Shown here piece by piece: positions 10,203 through 19,345 of a DNA stretch of 64,000 bases (the stretch's first letter is position 1; each line of letters begins with the position of its first letter). The notes under the pieces were generated by a model. The model did no database searches and was not told the origin of the DNA. It was given only the letters and a program-made list of their open reading frames with translations. Made by a program: the position numbers and the translations under genes. Source of the stretch: Cupriavidus sp. WKF15 (GTDB taxonomy: Bacteria > Pseudomonadota > Gammaproteobacteria > Burkholderiales > Burkholderiaceae). Location: the NCBI RefSeq assembly GCF_029278605.1, contig NZ_CP119572.1:2418001-2482000 (forward strand). Direction: 5' to 3'.

Positions 10203-10778
10203 ATGGAAGCCTTCCTCGTCTCCACAGGCATCGTCGCGCTCGCCGAAATGGGCGACAAGACGCAGTTGCTCTCGCTCGTCCTGGCCGCACGCTATCGCAA
10301 GCCCCTTCCCATCATCCTTGGCATCCTGATCGCCACCGTCGTCAATCACGGCTTTGCCGGCGCACTGGGCGGATGGATCACGCACGTGCTCGGCGACACG
10401 CTGCTGCGCTGGATCCTGGGCCTGGGCTTCATCGCCATGGCCGGCTGGATGCTGATCCCCGACAAGTTCGACGACGAAGAGGAAGCCAAACCCGTCAAGG
10501 GCGCTCTCGGCATCCTGGCCACCACCATCGTCGCGTTCTTCTTTGCCGAGATGGGCGACAAGACCCAGATCGCCACTGTTGCGCTGGCCGCCCGCTTCAA
10601 CGGCGCGGTCCTGGCCGTGGTCGCCGGCACCACCTTCGGCATGATGCTGGCCAATGCGCCGGCCGTGCTGCTCGGCGACAAGTTCGCCAACAAGATGCCG
10701 ATCGGCCTCGTGCACAAGATCGCCGCCTGCATCTTCCTGGTGCTGGGCGTGCTGGCGCTGCTGAATATCGGCGGCTGA
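10203..10778 (+). CDS. Mn2+ exporter, UPF0016/TMEM165 (MneA-like) family
   Basis: This 191-residue inner-membrane protein of about six helices carries two copies of the family signature EMGDKTQ, at residues 15-21 and 116-122. The UPF0016 family (TMEM165/Gdt1, bacterial MneA) moves Mn2+ or Ca2+, and the acidic residues of the two motifs line the transport path. The ATG at 10203 places the first motif near the N-terminus as expected; the frame is open upstream only through the riboswitch. Control by the Mn riboswitch supports a role in relieving Mn excess. Confidence 0.92.
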   Translation: MEAFLVSTGIVALAEMGDKTQLLSLVLAARYRKPLPIILGILIATVVNHGFAGALGGWITHVLGDTLLRWILGLGFIAMAGWMLIPDKFDDEEEAKPVKGALGILATTIVAFFFAEMGDKTQIATVALAARFNGAVLAVVAGTTFGMMLANAPAVLLGDKFANKMPIGLVHKIAACIFLVLGVLALLNIGG

Positions 10779-10797
10779 CCTTCGCAAGCGCCATCAT

Positions 10798-10820
10798 GGG
10801 CGCGCCGGCTACACGCGCCC
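10798..10820 (+). terminator. Inverted repeat between the Mn exporter gene and ilvD
   Basis: gggcgcg (10798-10804) pairs with cgcgccc (10814-10820) 20 bases after the stop codon. There is no T-run, so this is a weak terminator candidate. Confidence 0.35.
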
Positions 10821-10830
10821 GGCGGTGTGG

Positions 10831-10836
10831 GATAAT
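10831..10836 (+). promoter_or_regulatory. Candidate -10 element for ilvD
   Basis: GATAAT followed by CGCGA lies 112 bases upstream of the ilvD start. It shares the -10 plus CGCG(G) pattern seen at several promoters in this window. Confidence 0.45.
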
Positions 10837-10947
10837 CGCGAGTTCTGCCCAGGGCGCAGCTCAAGAGGTTGTACGCACGGGCGCGCGAGGGGTCCCTATT
10901 CCCGTGGCCCCGGATCCTTTCTGCGATATCGACTCAACCACCCCACA

Positions 10948-12807
10948 ATGCCCGCATACCGTTCCAAGACTTCCACCGCCGGCCGCAACATGGCAGGTGC
11001 GCGCTCCCTGTGGCGCGCCACCGGCATGAAAGACGACGATTTCAACAAGCCGATCATCGCGGTGGTGAACTCGTTCACCCAGTTCGTGCCCGGCCACGTC
11101 CACCTGAAGGACCTGGGCCAGCTGGTCGCGCGCGAGATCGAGGCCGCCGGCGGCGTGGCCAAGGAATTCAACACCATCGCGGTCGATGACGGCATCGCCA
11201 TGGGCCACGACGGCATGCTCTATTCGCTGCCGAGCCGCGACATCATCGCCGACTCGGTCGAATACATGGTCAACGCGCACTGCGCCGACGCCATGGTGTG
11301 CATCTCGAACTGCGACAAGATCACCCCGGGCATGCTGATGGCAGCGATGCGCCTGAACATTCCCGTGATCTTCGTCTCGGGCGGCCCCATGGAAGCCGGC
11401 AAGACGCGCCTGGCCAACCCCGTCACCAAGGCCGTCGAATTCAAGAAGCTCGACCTCGTCGACGCCATGGTGATCGCCGCCGACTCGTCCTATTCCGACG
11501 CCGACGTGGCCGAGGTGGAGCGCTCCGCCTGCCCGACTTGCGGTTCCTGCTCGGGCATGTTCACGGCCAACTCGATGAACTGCCTGACCGAGGCGCTGGG
11601 CCTGTCGCTGCCCGGCAACGGCACGGTGGTCGCCACGCACGCGGACCGCGAGCAGCTGTTCAAGCGCGCCGGCAGCCGCATCGTCGAACTCGCCCGCCAG
11701 TACTACGAACAGGAGGACGCGCGCATCCTGCCGCGCTCGGTCGGCTTCAAGGCCTTCGAGAACGCGATGACGCTGGACATCGCCATGGGCGGCTCGACCA
11801 ACACCATCCTGCACCTGCTGGCGATTGCGCAAGAAGCCGGCATCGATTTCACGATGACCGACATCGACCGCCTGTCGCGCGTCGTGCCGCAGCTGTGCAA
11901 GGTCGCGCCCAACACCAACAAGTACCACATCGAGGATGTGCACCGCGCGGGCGGCATCATGGCGATCCTCGGCGAGCTTGAGCGCGCCGGCAAGCTGCAC
12001 ACCGATGTGCCGACCGTGCACGCCGCCACGCTCGGCGATGCGCTGAACCAGTGGGACATCACCCGCACGCAGGACGACGCCGTCAAGACCTTCTACATGG
12101 CCGGCCCGGCCGGCATTCCGACGCAGGTCGCATTCAGCCAGAACACGCGCTGGCCCAGCCTGGACCTGGACCGTGCCGAGGGCTGCATCCGCTCGTACGA
12201 GCACGCGTTCTCGAAGGAAGGCGGCCTGGCCGTGCTGACCGGCAATATCGCGCTCGATGGCTGCGTGGTGAAGACCGCCGGCGTCGATGAAAGCATCCTG
12301 GTGTTCGAGGGTTCGGCCCACGTTACCGAGTCGCAGGACGAAGCCGTCGAGAACATCCTCAACGACAAGGTCAAGGCCGGCGACGTGGTGATCGTGCGCT
12401 ACGAAGGTCCCAAGGGCGGCCCCGGCATGCAGGAAATGCTCTACCCGACGAGCTATATCAAGTCCAAGGGCCTGGGCAAGGCGTGCGCGCTGCTGACCGA
12501 CGGCCGCTTCTCGGGCGGCACCTCGGGTCTGTCCATCGGCCACTGCTCGCCGGAAGCGGCGGCTGGCGGCGCGATCGGCCTGGTGCGCGACGGCGACAAG
12601 ATCCGCATCGACATTCCGAACCGCACGATCAACGTGCTCGTGTCGGATGAGGAACTGGCACGCCGCCGCGCGGAGCAGAACGCCAAGGGGTGGAGGCCGG
12701 CCAAGGCGCGTCCGCGCAAGGTGTCGGCTGCGCTCAAGGCGTATGCGAAGCTGGTCATGTCGGCGGACAAGGGTGCGGTGCGGGATCTGTCGCTGCTGGA
12801 TGACTGA
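10948..12807 (+). CDS. ilvD: Dihydroxy-acid dehydratase
   Basis: IlvD dehydrates 2,3-dihydroxy-isovalerate and 2,3-dihydroxy-3-methylvalerate in valine and isoleucine synthesis. The 619-residue product matches the E. coli enzyme in length. It starts [20 protein letters not shown], the typical N-terminus, which decides the start over the longer open frame. Iron-sulfur ligands are expected at C122 (SNCDKITPG) and C195 ([12 protein letters not shown]). The late motif [16 protein letters not shown] is also present. It is a single gene closed by a strong terminator. Confidence 0.97.
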   Translation: MPAYRSKTSTAGRNMAGARSLWRATGMKDDDFNKPIIAVVNSFTQFVPGHVHLKDLGQLVAREIEAAGGVAKEFNTIAVDDGIAMGHDGMLYSLPSRDIIADSVEYMVNAHCADAMVCISNCDKITPGMLMAAMRLNIPVIFVSGGPMEAGKTRLANPVTKAVEFKKLDLVDAMVIAADSSYSDADVAEVERSACPTCGSCSGMFTANSMNCLTEALGLSLPGNGTVVATHADREQLFKRAGSRIVELARQYYEQEDARILPRSVGFKAFENAMTLDIAMGGSTNTILHLLAIAQEAGIDFTMTDIDRLSRVVPQLCKVAPNTNKYHIEDVHRAGGIMAILGELERAGKLHTDVPTVHAATLGDALNQWDITRTQDDAVKTFYMAGPAGIPTQVAFSQNTRWPSLDLDRAEGCIRSYEHAFSKEGGLAVLTGNIALDGCVVKTAGVDESILVFEGSAHVTESQDEAVENILNDKVKAGDVVIVRYEGPKGGPGMQEMLYPTSYIKSKGLGKACALLTDGRFSGGTSGLSIGHCSPEAAAGGAIGLVRDGDKIRIDIPNRTINVLVSDEELARRRAEQNAKGWRPAKARPRKVSAALKAYAKLVMSADKGAVRDLSLLDD

Positions 12808-12839
12808 TTCGGTATGGGCTAGTGGTCCGCCTGAAGCAT

Positions 12840-12866
12840 AAGCCGCTCTTCGGAGCGGTTTTTTTT
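12840..12866 (+). terminator. Rho-independent terminator of ilvD
   Basis: Stem CCGCTC (12843-12848) with GAGCGG (12853-12858), loop TTCG, followed by eight T residues, starting 36 bases after the ilvD stop. Confidence 0.9.
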
Positions 12867-12895
12867 GGTTCCTCGGCGGGTTTTGGTGGTGACTG

Positions 12896-13074
12896 GATTG
12901 TCGTTCTTGGCGGGCGCCGCTGTTTCGCCGGCGTGGCCGGCGGGGGCTTTGTGGTGATGATTGGATCGGCGTTCCTCAGCCACGAAAACGCGTTTTTGGT
13001 TACTTTTGTCGCGAGACAAAAGTGACTCGCCGGCTACGCCGGCGAAACAGCAGCGCCCGCCAAGCACGACAACC
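12896..13074. repeat. Large imperfect inverted repeat enclosing a second hairpin
   Basis: The arms 12896-12940 and 13030-13074 match in 41 of 45 positions when one is reverse-complemented. Between them lies a second hairpin: acttttgtc (13002-13010) with gacaaaagt (13015-13023), loop gcga. The element sits in the 470-base stretch between ilvD and puuD that has no convincing gene. Short open frames across it are repeat-derived and not supported. It could be a dispersed palindromic repeat or a small non-autonomous element. Confidence 0.75.
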
Positions 13075-13135
13075 CCGTCATTACCCATTCCCCGCAATCC
13101 GGCGAAGAATCTCTCCCTCCCATCATGCCGAGCTC

Positions 13136-13160
13136 AAAAAAAACGGAGCCGAAGCCCCGT
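13136..13160 (-). terminator. Terminator for the uraH-puuD operon
   Basis: On the minus strand, ACGGGGC and GCTCCGT pair around a TTCG loop (one mismatch), followed by eight T residues (the A-run at 13136-13143). It lies 120 bases beyond the puuD stop. Confidence 0.75.
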
Positions 13161-13279
13161 TCAAACCCTCGCCGGTCCGGTACTGACGGCCGCCAGACTG
13201 CGCGACCACCGGACCGTCGATCACCGATGCTCAGTTTTCGTGGGCCCGCTCGCCGGCGAGCCCTCATGCTGAATGAAGA
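13161..13279. other. Non-coding spacer downstream of puuD
   Basis: Together with the terminator and inverted repeat above, this completes the gene-free stretch 12808-13279. I see no further gene or motif in these 119 bases. Confidence 0.5.
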
Positions 13280-14488
13280 TCAGTTCGTCGTCTTGGCACC
13301 GCCTTCAAACCACTGCCCCAGCAGCGCACGTTCGTCGTCCGTGATCTGCGTCACATTGCCCAGCGGCATGGCCTTCTGCTGGACAGCCTGCTGGTAGATC
13401 AGCTGGGCGTGCGCCTTGATCTCGTCGGCGGTGTCGAGCTTGATGCCCTTGGCCGCGGTCGGCATCATCTTCGGCGCTTCGGCGTGGCACTGCACGCAGC
13501 GCGTATTGATCACTTCCTGGACCTTGGTGAAGCTCACCGCGGTGGCAGCGGCTTCAGCACCGTTGCTGGCTACGACCGGACGCGGCTGCGGCGCGATCAA
13601 CACGGCCACTACGCCGAGCGCGGCAACGCCGGCAGCAGGCCACAGCACATTGATCTTGCCCTTGTGCTTCAGGATGAAGAACTGGCGGATCAGCACGCCG
13701 GCCAGCATGATCAGGATCAGCACCAGCCAGTTGTTCTTGGCGGCGTAGGTCATGCTGTAGTGGTTCGACAACATGGCGAACAGCACCGGCAGCGTGAAGT
13801 AGGTGTTGTGCACGCTGCGCTGCTTGCCGCGCTTGCCGTGGATCGGGTCCACCGGCTGGCCGGCTTTCAGTGCCGCCACGACCTTGCGCTGGCCCGGGAT
13901 GATCCACACCAGCACGTTGGCGCTCATGATCGTCGCCACCATCGCGCCGGTCAGCAGGAACGCCGCGCGGCCCGAGAAGATGTGGCAGGCGACGAAGGCC
14001 GCGGCCGCGATGTAGAGCGCCACCAGGATGCCGACCAGACGGTCGTTCTTGCCGAACAGGCGGCAGATGCTGTCATAGACGATCCAGCCGATCAGCAGGT
14101 ACGACACCGCGAAGCCGACGGCCGCGCCAGGGGACATGTCGAACACGCTCTTGTCGATCAGGAACGTGCTGGCGTTGAACAGGTACAGCACCACCAGCAG
14201 CGCGAAACCGCTCATCCAGGTCGAGTACGACTCCCAGTAGAACCAGTGCAGGTTCTCGGGCAGCGACTTCGGCGCGGTCAGGTACTTCTGCGGGTTGTAG
14301 AAGCCGCCGCCGTGCACGGCCCACAGCTCGCCGTCCACGCCCTTCTCCTTCAGGTCGGGGGCGATGGGCTTGGTCAGGCTGTTGTCCAGCCAGACGAAAT
14401 AGAACGAGGAACCGATCCATGCGATGGCGGTGATGACGTGCACCCACCGCAGCAGCATATTGGCCCAGTCGAGGATATAGCCTTCCAT
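13280..14488 (-). CDS. puuD: Urate hydroxylase PuuD (membrane domain plus cytochrome c)
   Basis: PuuD oxidises urate to 5-hydroxyisourate and replaces soluble uricase in many proteobacteria. The 402-residue protein has an N-terminal membrane domain with about eight helices, including WVHVITAIAWIGSSFYFVW, LHWFYWESYSTWMSGF and the late HNTYFTLPVLFAMLSNHY. A short linker near residue 300 leads to a cytochrome c domain with the heme site C331-V-Q-C334-H335 and a likely axial methionine in PKMMP. The heme suggests electrons pass to the respiratory chain rather than to oxygen directly. It lies 31 bases after uraH on the same strand. Confidence 0.96.
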   Translation of the reverse strand: MEGYILDWANMLLRWVHVITAIAWIGSSFYFVWLDNSLTKPIAPDLKEKGVDGELWAVHGGGFYNPQKYLTAPKSLPENLHWFYWESYSTWMSGFALLVVLYLFNASTFLIDKSVFDMSPGAAVGFAVSYLLIGWIVYDSICRLFGKNDRLVGILVALYIAAAAFVACHIFSGRAAFLLTGAMVATIMSANVLVWIIPGQRKVVAALKAGQPVDPIHGKRGKQRSVHNTYFTLPVLFAMLSNHYSMTYAAKNNWLVLILIMLAGVLIRQFFILKHKGKINVLWPAAGVAALGVVAVLIAPQPRPVVASNGAEAAATAVSFTKVQEVINTRCVQCHAEAPKMMPTAAKGIKLDTADEIKAHAQLIYQQAVQQKAMPLGNVTQITDDERALLGQWFEGGAKTTN

Positions 14489-14519
14489 GTCTTGTCTCCT
14501 GTTTCCCTAGACCACCGGA

Positions 14520-14873
14520 TCAGCTGCCGCGGTAGGTCGAGTACGACCACGGCGAAACCAGGAGCGGCACGTGGTAGTGCGCATTGGGGTCGGCAATGCC
14601 GAAACGCAGGGGCACGACGTTCAGGAACGCCGGTTCAGGCAGCTTCACGCCTTGCGCGCGGAAGTAGTCGCCCGCGGCGAACTCCAGCTCGTACTCGCCG
14701 ACGGCAAGGTCGGCGCCTTCCAGCAAGGGCTGGTCGCAACGGCCGTCGTGGTTGGTGACCACGGTCTTCAGCGTTTCGCGGCGATTGTTGACAATTTTAT
14801 GGAGAGTAATCGACATACCCTGGCCCGGCGTGCCGGCTGCGGTGTCGAGAACGTGGGTGGTCAAGCGTCCCAT
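14520..14873 (-). CDS. uraH: 5-hydroxyisourate hydrolase (transthyretin-like)
   Basis: This enzyme opens 5-hydroxyisourate to OHCU, the step after PuuD. The 117-residue protein begins MGRLTTHVLDTAAGTPG with the catalytic histidine of the TTHVLD motif. It has DGRCDQPLL and HYHVPLLVSPWSYSTYRGS; the C-terminal YRGS tetrapeptide separates the hydrolase from transthyretin. It is first in the uraH-puuD operon, divergent from a GntR regulator. A copy of the putative operator (ATTGTTGACAAT, 14784-14795) lies inside this coding sequence. Confidence 0.97.
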   Translation of the reverse strand: MGRLTTHVLDTAAGTPGQGMSITLHKIVNNRRETLKTVVTNHDGRCDQPLLEGADLAVGEYELEFAAGDYFRAQGVKLPEPAFLNVVPLRFGIADPNAHYHVPLLVSPWSYSTYRGS

Positions 14874-15109
14874 CGTATTGGTCCTTTTGCGATTGGGTTG
14901 TGAGGGGCGCCGCTGCCTTCACTAGCACCATATGTGGGAATGGTGCCCGCTCGGTACGTCATTTAACGCATCCCGGCGCCGGGTTGGTGCGTGGCGACAA
15001 TGCGCCTGCACCGGCCCGGTTGACAACTGAGGGATAACCCTTAGTTGTCGAAAACCTGATTCTGTTTTGTTGACAATATTGAATGCCTAACCAAATAATT
15101 GTCAACAAT
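14784..15109. promoter_or_regulatory. Divergent control region with repeated ATTGT-N2-ACAAT-type GntR operators
   Basis: The gap between uraH and the GntR gene (14874-15212) holds several matching sites. TTTGTTGACAAT (15066-15077) and ATTGTCAACAAT (15098-15109) form an 11-bp perfect inverted repeat. An imperfect 12-bp inverted repeat (15022-15033 with 15038-15049, one mismatch) is built around TTGACAA. The same 12-mer also occurs inside uraH at 14784-14795. FCD-type GntR proteins favour TNGT...ACNA palindromes, so these fit autoregulation and control of uraH-puuD. No clear -10 or -35 was assigned. Confidence 0.6.
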
Positions 15110-15212
15110 TTTCGGATCACCGCTTGCTGATAGCCGGGATTTCCCGGTGCCACAGACGGTGGTCCCGCAGGGGCCGCGGCCCGCTGTTTCCGTCCTACCG
15201 CTTGGTGCCAAG

Positions 15213-15962
15213 ATGTCCAAGAGCCTGAAGCTGATTGCCGGTGTCGCCGACGCCGCCCTGACCGAACAGAAATCCGAGAAGCCCGCACGCAAGGGCTCGG
15301 TCGAGGAGCGCATGTATCACGAGATCTACGACGCGATCATGGAGCACCGGCTGCCGCCGCGCACCAAGCTGACCGAGCATTCGCTTTGCGAGATCTATGC
15401 CACGGCACGGCACACGGTACGCAAGGTGCTGTCGCACCTGGCCGCTGACGGCATGGTGGACCTCGAACCCAACCGCGGCGCCTTTATCGCCAGCCCGTCC
15501 ACCGACGAGGCGCACGACATGTTCGAACTGCGCCAGATGATGGAACGCGCCGTGCTCGACAAGCTCGCCGCCATGCCCGACGTGAAGACCGTGATCGCGC
15601 CGCTGCGCAAGATGGTGGCCAGCGAGCGCCAGGCCTTCCTCACGCACGACCGTCCTACCTGGATCCGCCTGTCGGCCGAGTTCCACACCGCGCTGGCCGA
15701 GCTGTCCGGCAACGCGTTGCTGGTCAACATGATGCGCCGGCTGGTCTCGCGCACCACGCTGATGATCGCCAGCGTGGAAGCGCCCGGCAATAACGCGTGC
15801 TCGTTCGACGAGCACGAGGAAATCCTCGACGCACTGGAACAGGGCGATGCCGCGCTGGCCCAGTCGCGCATGGCGCACCACCTCGGCGCCTGCGCCGACC
15901 GCGTACAGCCCGACGATCCGGGCGCCTTCGATCTTCGCAGCGTGCTGGGCCGCTCCACCTAG
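15213..15962 (+). CDS. GntR-family (FCD) transcriptional regulator of urate catabolism (putative)
   Basis: The 249-residue protein has an N-terminal GntR winged helix (residues about 30-95: SVEERMYHEIYDAIMEHRL, then LTEHSLCEIYATARHTVRKV). An FCD ligand-binding domain follows, with DMFELRQMMERAVLDKLA and the metal-type histidines FHTALAELSGN and HEEILDALEQGD. The start ATG at 15213 is the first with acceptable spacing, though its ribosome site is weak; the frame is open to 15099, inside the operator region. It is divergent from uraH-puuD and precedes the permease, so it is the natural candidate regulator of the urate genes. The inducer is not known. Confidence 0.88.
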   Translation: MSKSLKLIAGVADAALTEQKSEKPARKGSVEERMYHEIYDAIMEHRLPPRTKLTEHSLCEIYATARHTVRKVLSHLAADGMVDLEPNRGAFIASPSTDEAHDMFELRQMMERAVLDKLAAMPDVKTVIAPLRKMVASERQAFLTHDRPTWIRLSAEFHTALAELSGNALLVNMMRRLVSRTTLMIASVEAPGNNACSFDEHEEILDALEQGDAALAQSRMAHHLGACADRVQPDDPGAFDLRSVLGRST

Positions 15963-16109
15963 CACGGTGTTCCCGCCGGCATCACAGAGCACGAGGCCTG
16001 GCAGCGCCGCCCATGACAGCGTCCTGAAGGACGCGGCGGCGGCGCTGTCCCAAAAGGAGGCCACGGAGGCCGGTGTTCCCATCAAACCAAAGGAGAGGAG
16101 ACACACCCA

Positions 16110-17516
16110 ATGACTTCCGCAAGCACCACGGTCCCGACGGACCTGACCAACGAGCGTTTGCCCTCCGGGCGCCTGCTCGCACTCGGACTGCAGCATGTGC
16201 TGGTGATGTATGCCGGAACCGTCGCTGTCCCCCTGATCATCGGTGGCGCGCTGAAGCTGCCCAAGGACCAGCTGGCTTTCCTGATCAACGCGGACCTGTT
16301 CGCCGCCGGCCTGGCCACGCTGATCCAGGCCTTCGGCTTCTGGAAGTTCGGCATCCGCATGCCCGTGATGATGGGCGTGACCTTTGCCTCGGTGGCGCCG
16401 ATGATCGCCATCGGCTCCGACCCGAACATCGGCCTGCTTGGCATCTATGGCGCGGTGATCGCCTCGGGCGTGTTCGGCATTCTGGTCGCACCGTTGATGG
16501 GCCGCATGCTTGGCTTGTTTCCGCCCGTGGTCACTGGCACCGTGATCACGCTGATCGGCGTGTCGCTGATGCGCGTGGGCATCAACTGGGCGGCCGGCGG
16601 CCAGCCGACCACGCGTGCGGTGATCGACGGCGTGGTCAAGGAAGTCCCCAACCTGGCCTACGGCGACCTGAGCAGCCTCGGCATTGCAGGGCTCACGCTG
16701 GCGATCATCCTGCTGCTGACCAAGTACGGCCGCGGCCTGGTGGCCAACTGCGCGGTGCTGCTCGGCATCATCGCCGGCACGCTGGTGGCCATGGCCATGG
16801 GCAAGGTCTCGTTCGAGGGCCTGGACGAAGCGAGCTTCGTTGCCGTCATCACGCCGCTGCACTTCGGCATCCCGACCTTCGAAGTGAGCGCGATCCTGTC
16901 GATGTGCATCGTCATGCTGATCACGCTGGTGGAATCGACCGGCATGTTCCTGGCGCTGTCGGACATCACCGGCAAGAAGCTCAGCAACGAAGAGCTGACC
17001 CGCGGCCTGCGCGCCGACGGCCTGGGCACGGTGATCGGCGGCGTCTTCAACACCTTCCCGTACACCTCGTTCTCGCAGAACGTGGGCCTGGTGACCGTGA
17101 CCGGCGTGCGCTCGCGCTATGTGGCGGCGGCCGGCGGCATCATCCTGATCGCGTTCGGCCTGTTCCCCAAGATGGCGCACGTGGTGGCATCGGTGCCGCA
17201 GTTCGTGCTCGGCGGTGCCGGCATCGTGATGTTCGGCATGGTGGCCGCCACCGGCATCCGCATCCTGGGCAGCTGCGATTTCAACCGCAACCGCCACAAC
17301 CTGTTCATCGTCGCCATCGCGATCGGCTTCGGCATGATCCCGACCCTGGCGCCGACGTTCTTCCAGTACCTGCCGAAGTGGACGGTCCCGTTCACCCACA
17401 GCGGGATCGTGCTCGGCACCATCGTGGCCGTGGCACTGAACCTCTTCTACAACGGCATCCAGTCGCGCGAAGAGGCCATGCGCAACGCGGCCGCGAATTC
17501 GCACGGCACGGAGTAA
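16110..17516 (+). CDS. NCS2-family purine permease (urate/xanthine type)
   Basis: This inner-membrane nucleobase:cation symporter has 468 residues and about 14 helices. NCS2 features are LQHVLVMYAGTVAVPLI near residue 30, the segment FSQNVGLVTVTGVRSRYV and the motif PQFVLGGAGIVMFGMV. The QN-VGLV sequence groups it with xanthine and uric acid transporters rather than uracil permeases. Position among puuD, uraH, puuE and uraD favours urate as a substrate. Two strong purine-rich stretches (aaaggagagg) precede the ATG. It lies 147 bases after the GntR gene without a visible terminator. Confidence 0.9.
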   Translation: MTSASTTVPTDLTNERLPSGRLLALGLQHVLVMYAGTVAVPLIIGGALKLPKDQLAFLINADLFAAGLATLIQAFGFWKFGIRMPVMMGVTFASVAPMIAIGSDPNIGLLGIYGAVIASGVFGILVAPLMGRMLGLFPPVVTGTVITLIGVSLMRVGINWAAGGQPTTRAVIDGVVKEVPNLAYGDLSSLGIAGLTLAIILLLTKYGRGLVANCAVLLGIIAGTLVAMAMGKVSFEGLDEASFVAVITPLHFGIPTFEVSAILSMCIVMLITLVESTGMFLALSDITGKKLSNEELTRGLRADGLGTVIGGVFNTFPYTSFSQNVGLVTVTGVRSRYVAAAGGIILIAFGLFPKMAHVVASVPQFVLGGAGIVMFGMVAATGIRILGSCDFNRNRHNLFIVAIAIGFGMIPTLAPTFFQYLPKWTVPFTHSGIVLGTIVAVALNLFYNGIQSREEAMRNAAANSHGTE

Positions 17517-17683
17517 TCGCAGCAACCGGGACCGCGGCCGACGCGGCGGCATGAATGGCACGCTCATTGCGTAGTCTGCAGCGCTTCCACGCACTGCAGC
17601 GTGCCGGCCGCCGCAAGGCACAGCGGTCCCAGGCCGATCCACCGCAAGGATGGACGGCCGGTTCCCTGAAGCAGATACGACCC

Positions 17684-18634
17684 ATGACAAAGCAGAACTA
17701 TCCACGCGATCTCATCGGCTACGGCGCCCGGCCGCCGCACGCCCGCTGGCCTGGCGGCGCGCGCGTCGCCCTGCAGTTCGTCCTCAACTACGAAGAGGGC
17801 GGCGAGAACTGCGTCCTGCACGGCGATGCCGCATCCGAGCAGTTCCTCTCCGAAATCGTCGGCGCCGCGGCCTACCCCGACCGCCACATGAGCATGGAGG
17901 GGATCTACGAATACGGCTCGCGCGCGGGCGTCTGGCGCATCCTGCGCGAGTTCGAGCGCCGCGGCCTGCCGCTGACCATTTTCGGCGTGTCGATGGCGCT
18001 GCAGCGCCATCCGGAACTCACGCGCGCGTTTGTGGAGCTGGGCCATGAGATCGCCTGCCACGGCTGGCGCTGGATCCACTACCAGAACATTGATGAAGCC
18101 ACCGAGCGCGAGCACATGCGCATCGGCATGCAGATCATCAAGGAGCTGACCGGCTCGATGCCGCTTGGCTGGTACACCGGCCGCGACAGCCCCAATACGC
18201 GCCGCCTGGTGGTGGAGCACGGCGGCCTGCTGTACGACTCGGACTACTACGGCGACGACCTGCCCTTCTGGACCGAAGTGGAAGTCACCGGCGGCGAGAA
18301 GAAGCCGCACCTCGTGGTGCCCTACACGCTCGACTCCAACGACATGCGCTTCGCCACGCCGCAGGGCTTCAATACGGGCGAGCAGTTTTTCCAGTACCTG
18401 AAGGATGCCTTCGACGTGCTGTACGAAGAAGGCGACCCCAGCGGCCTGGACCAGCCCAAGATGCTGTCGATCGGCATGCATTGCCGCCTGCTGGGCCGCC
18501 CGGGGCGCTTCCGCGCGCTGCAGCGCTTCCTCGACTATGTGCAGGGCCACGACAAGGTGTGGATCTGCCGGCGTGTCGATATCGCCCGCCACTGGGCCAC
18601 GACCCACCCCTACACTTCCCGCAACCAAGCATGA
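17684..18634 (+). CDS. puuE: Allantoinase PuuE (polysaccharide deacetylase family)
   Basis: PuuE hydrolyses allantoin to allantoate and is unrelated to the amidohydrolase-type allantoinases. The 316-residue protein starts MTKQNYPRDLIGYG, the family N-terminus, preferred over the longer open frame. It includes VNYEEGGE-like ALQFVLNYEEGGENC, FGVSMALQRHPEL, HEIACHGWRWIHYQ and YYGDDLPFW. Its ATG lies 167 bases after the permease stop, and its own stop overlaps the uraD start in an ATGA, so the two genes are probably translationally coupled. Confidence 0.96.
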   Translation: MTKQNYPRDLIGYGARPPHARWPGGARVALQFVLNYEEGGENCVLHGDAASEQFLSEIVGAAAYPDRHMSMEGIYEYGSRAGVWRILREFERRGLPLTIFGVSMALQRHPELTRAFVELGHEIACHGWRWIHYQNIDEATEREHMRIGMQIIKELTGSMPLGWYTGRDSPNTRRLVVEHGGLLYDSDYYGDDLPFWTEVEVTGGEKKPHLVVPYTLDSNDMRFATPQGFNTGEQFFQYLKDAFDVLYEEGDPSGLDQPKMLSIGMHCRLLGRPGRFRALQRFLDYVQGHDKVWICRRVDIARHWATTHPYTSRNQA

Positions 18635-19149
18635 GCCAGACCTACTCCATCGCCCAACTCAATGCCATGCCCGCCGCCGAATTCGTGACGGTGCTGGGTG
18701 GCCTGTATGAACACTCGCCGTGGTTCGCCGAAGCCGCCGCGGCGCAGCGCCCGTTCGCGAACGTGGCGGAACTGGCCGGCGCACTGCGCAAGGCCGTGGA
18801 TGAAGCGGGCACCGACGCGCAGGTCAAACTGGTGCGTGCCCACCCGGAGCTGGCCGGCAAGGCCGCGGTGCGCGGCGAGCTGACGGCCGAGTCCACGCGC
18901 GAACAGAGCGGCGCGGGCCTGAATCTTTGCACGCCCGAAGAATTCGAGCGACTGCAGTCGCTCAATGCGAACTACAACCAGAAGTTCGGCTTCCCGTTCA
19001 TCCTGGCCGTACGCGGCTATGACCGCGCCGGCATCATCAACGAGTTTGCCCGCCGCATCGACAACACGCCTGAAGCGGAGTTGCAAACTTGCATCAACCA
19101 GATCCATCGCATTGCGCAGTTCCGCCTTGACGACTTAGTATCCGGCTGA
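18631..19149 (+). CDS. uraD: OHCU decarboxylase
   Basis: UraD decarboxylates 2-oxo-4-hydroxy-4-carboxy-5-ureidoimidazoline to S-allantoin, completing the PuuD-UraH-UraD sequence. The 172-residue product has the catalytic histidine and glutamate region VRAHPELAGKAA and LTAESTREQSGAGL. The late FGFPFILAVRGYDRAGI and the final helical segment typical of the family follow. It overlaps puuE by four bases. No obvious terminator follows in the 196 bases before the porin. Confidence 0.97.
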   Translation: MSQTYSIAQLNAMPAAEFVTVLGGLYEHSPWFAEAAAAQRPFANVAELAGALRKAVDEAGTDAQVKLVRAHPELAGKAAVRGELTAESTREQSGAGLNLCTPEEFERLQSLNANYNQKFGFPFILAVRGYDRAGIINEFARRIDNTPEAELQTCINQIHRIAQFRLDDLVSG

Positions 19150-19345
19150 ACAAAAAAAGCGCCGCCTGTATAACAAAAACGCTGTACCCGATGCCGCCGG
19201 CACCCCGGCCCGCGACTGATGATGCGGGCCCGTCAACCGAGCCCAGACCAGGCGGCACCACAGAAGCGTAAAGACCAGAACAAGAACCCGACAGGGACCC
19301 AGTACACAACGTTCCAAGCAGGATCAAAACCACGGAGGTCTAAAC

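Noticed and set aside
12822..13272. Several short open frames between ilvD and puuD
   Set aside because: They run through the terminator and inverted repeat and mirror each other on the two strands, as expected of a palindrome. None has a ribosome site or domain.
15195..17705. 836-codon minus-strand open frame across the GntR and permease genes
   Set aside because: It shows histidine, aspartate and arginine-rich composition typical of the reverse complement of high-GC coding sequence. The plus strand encodes two clear proteins.
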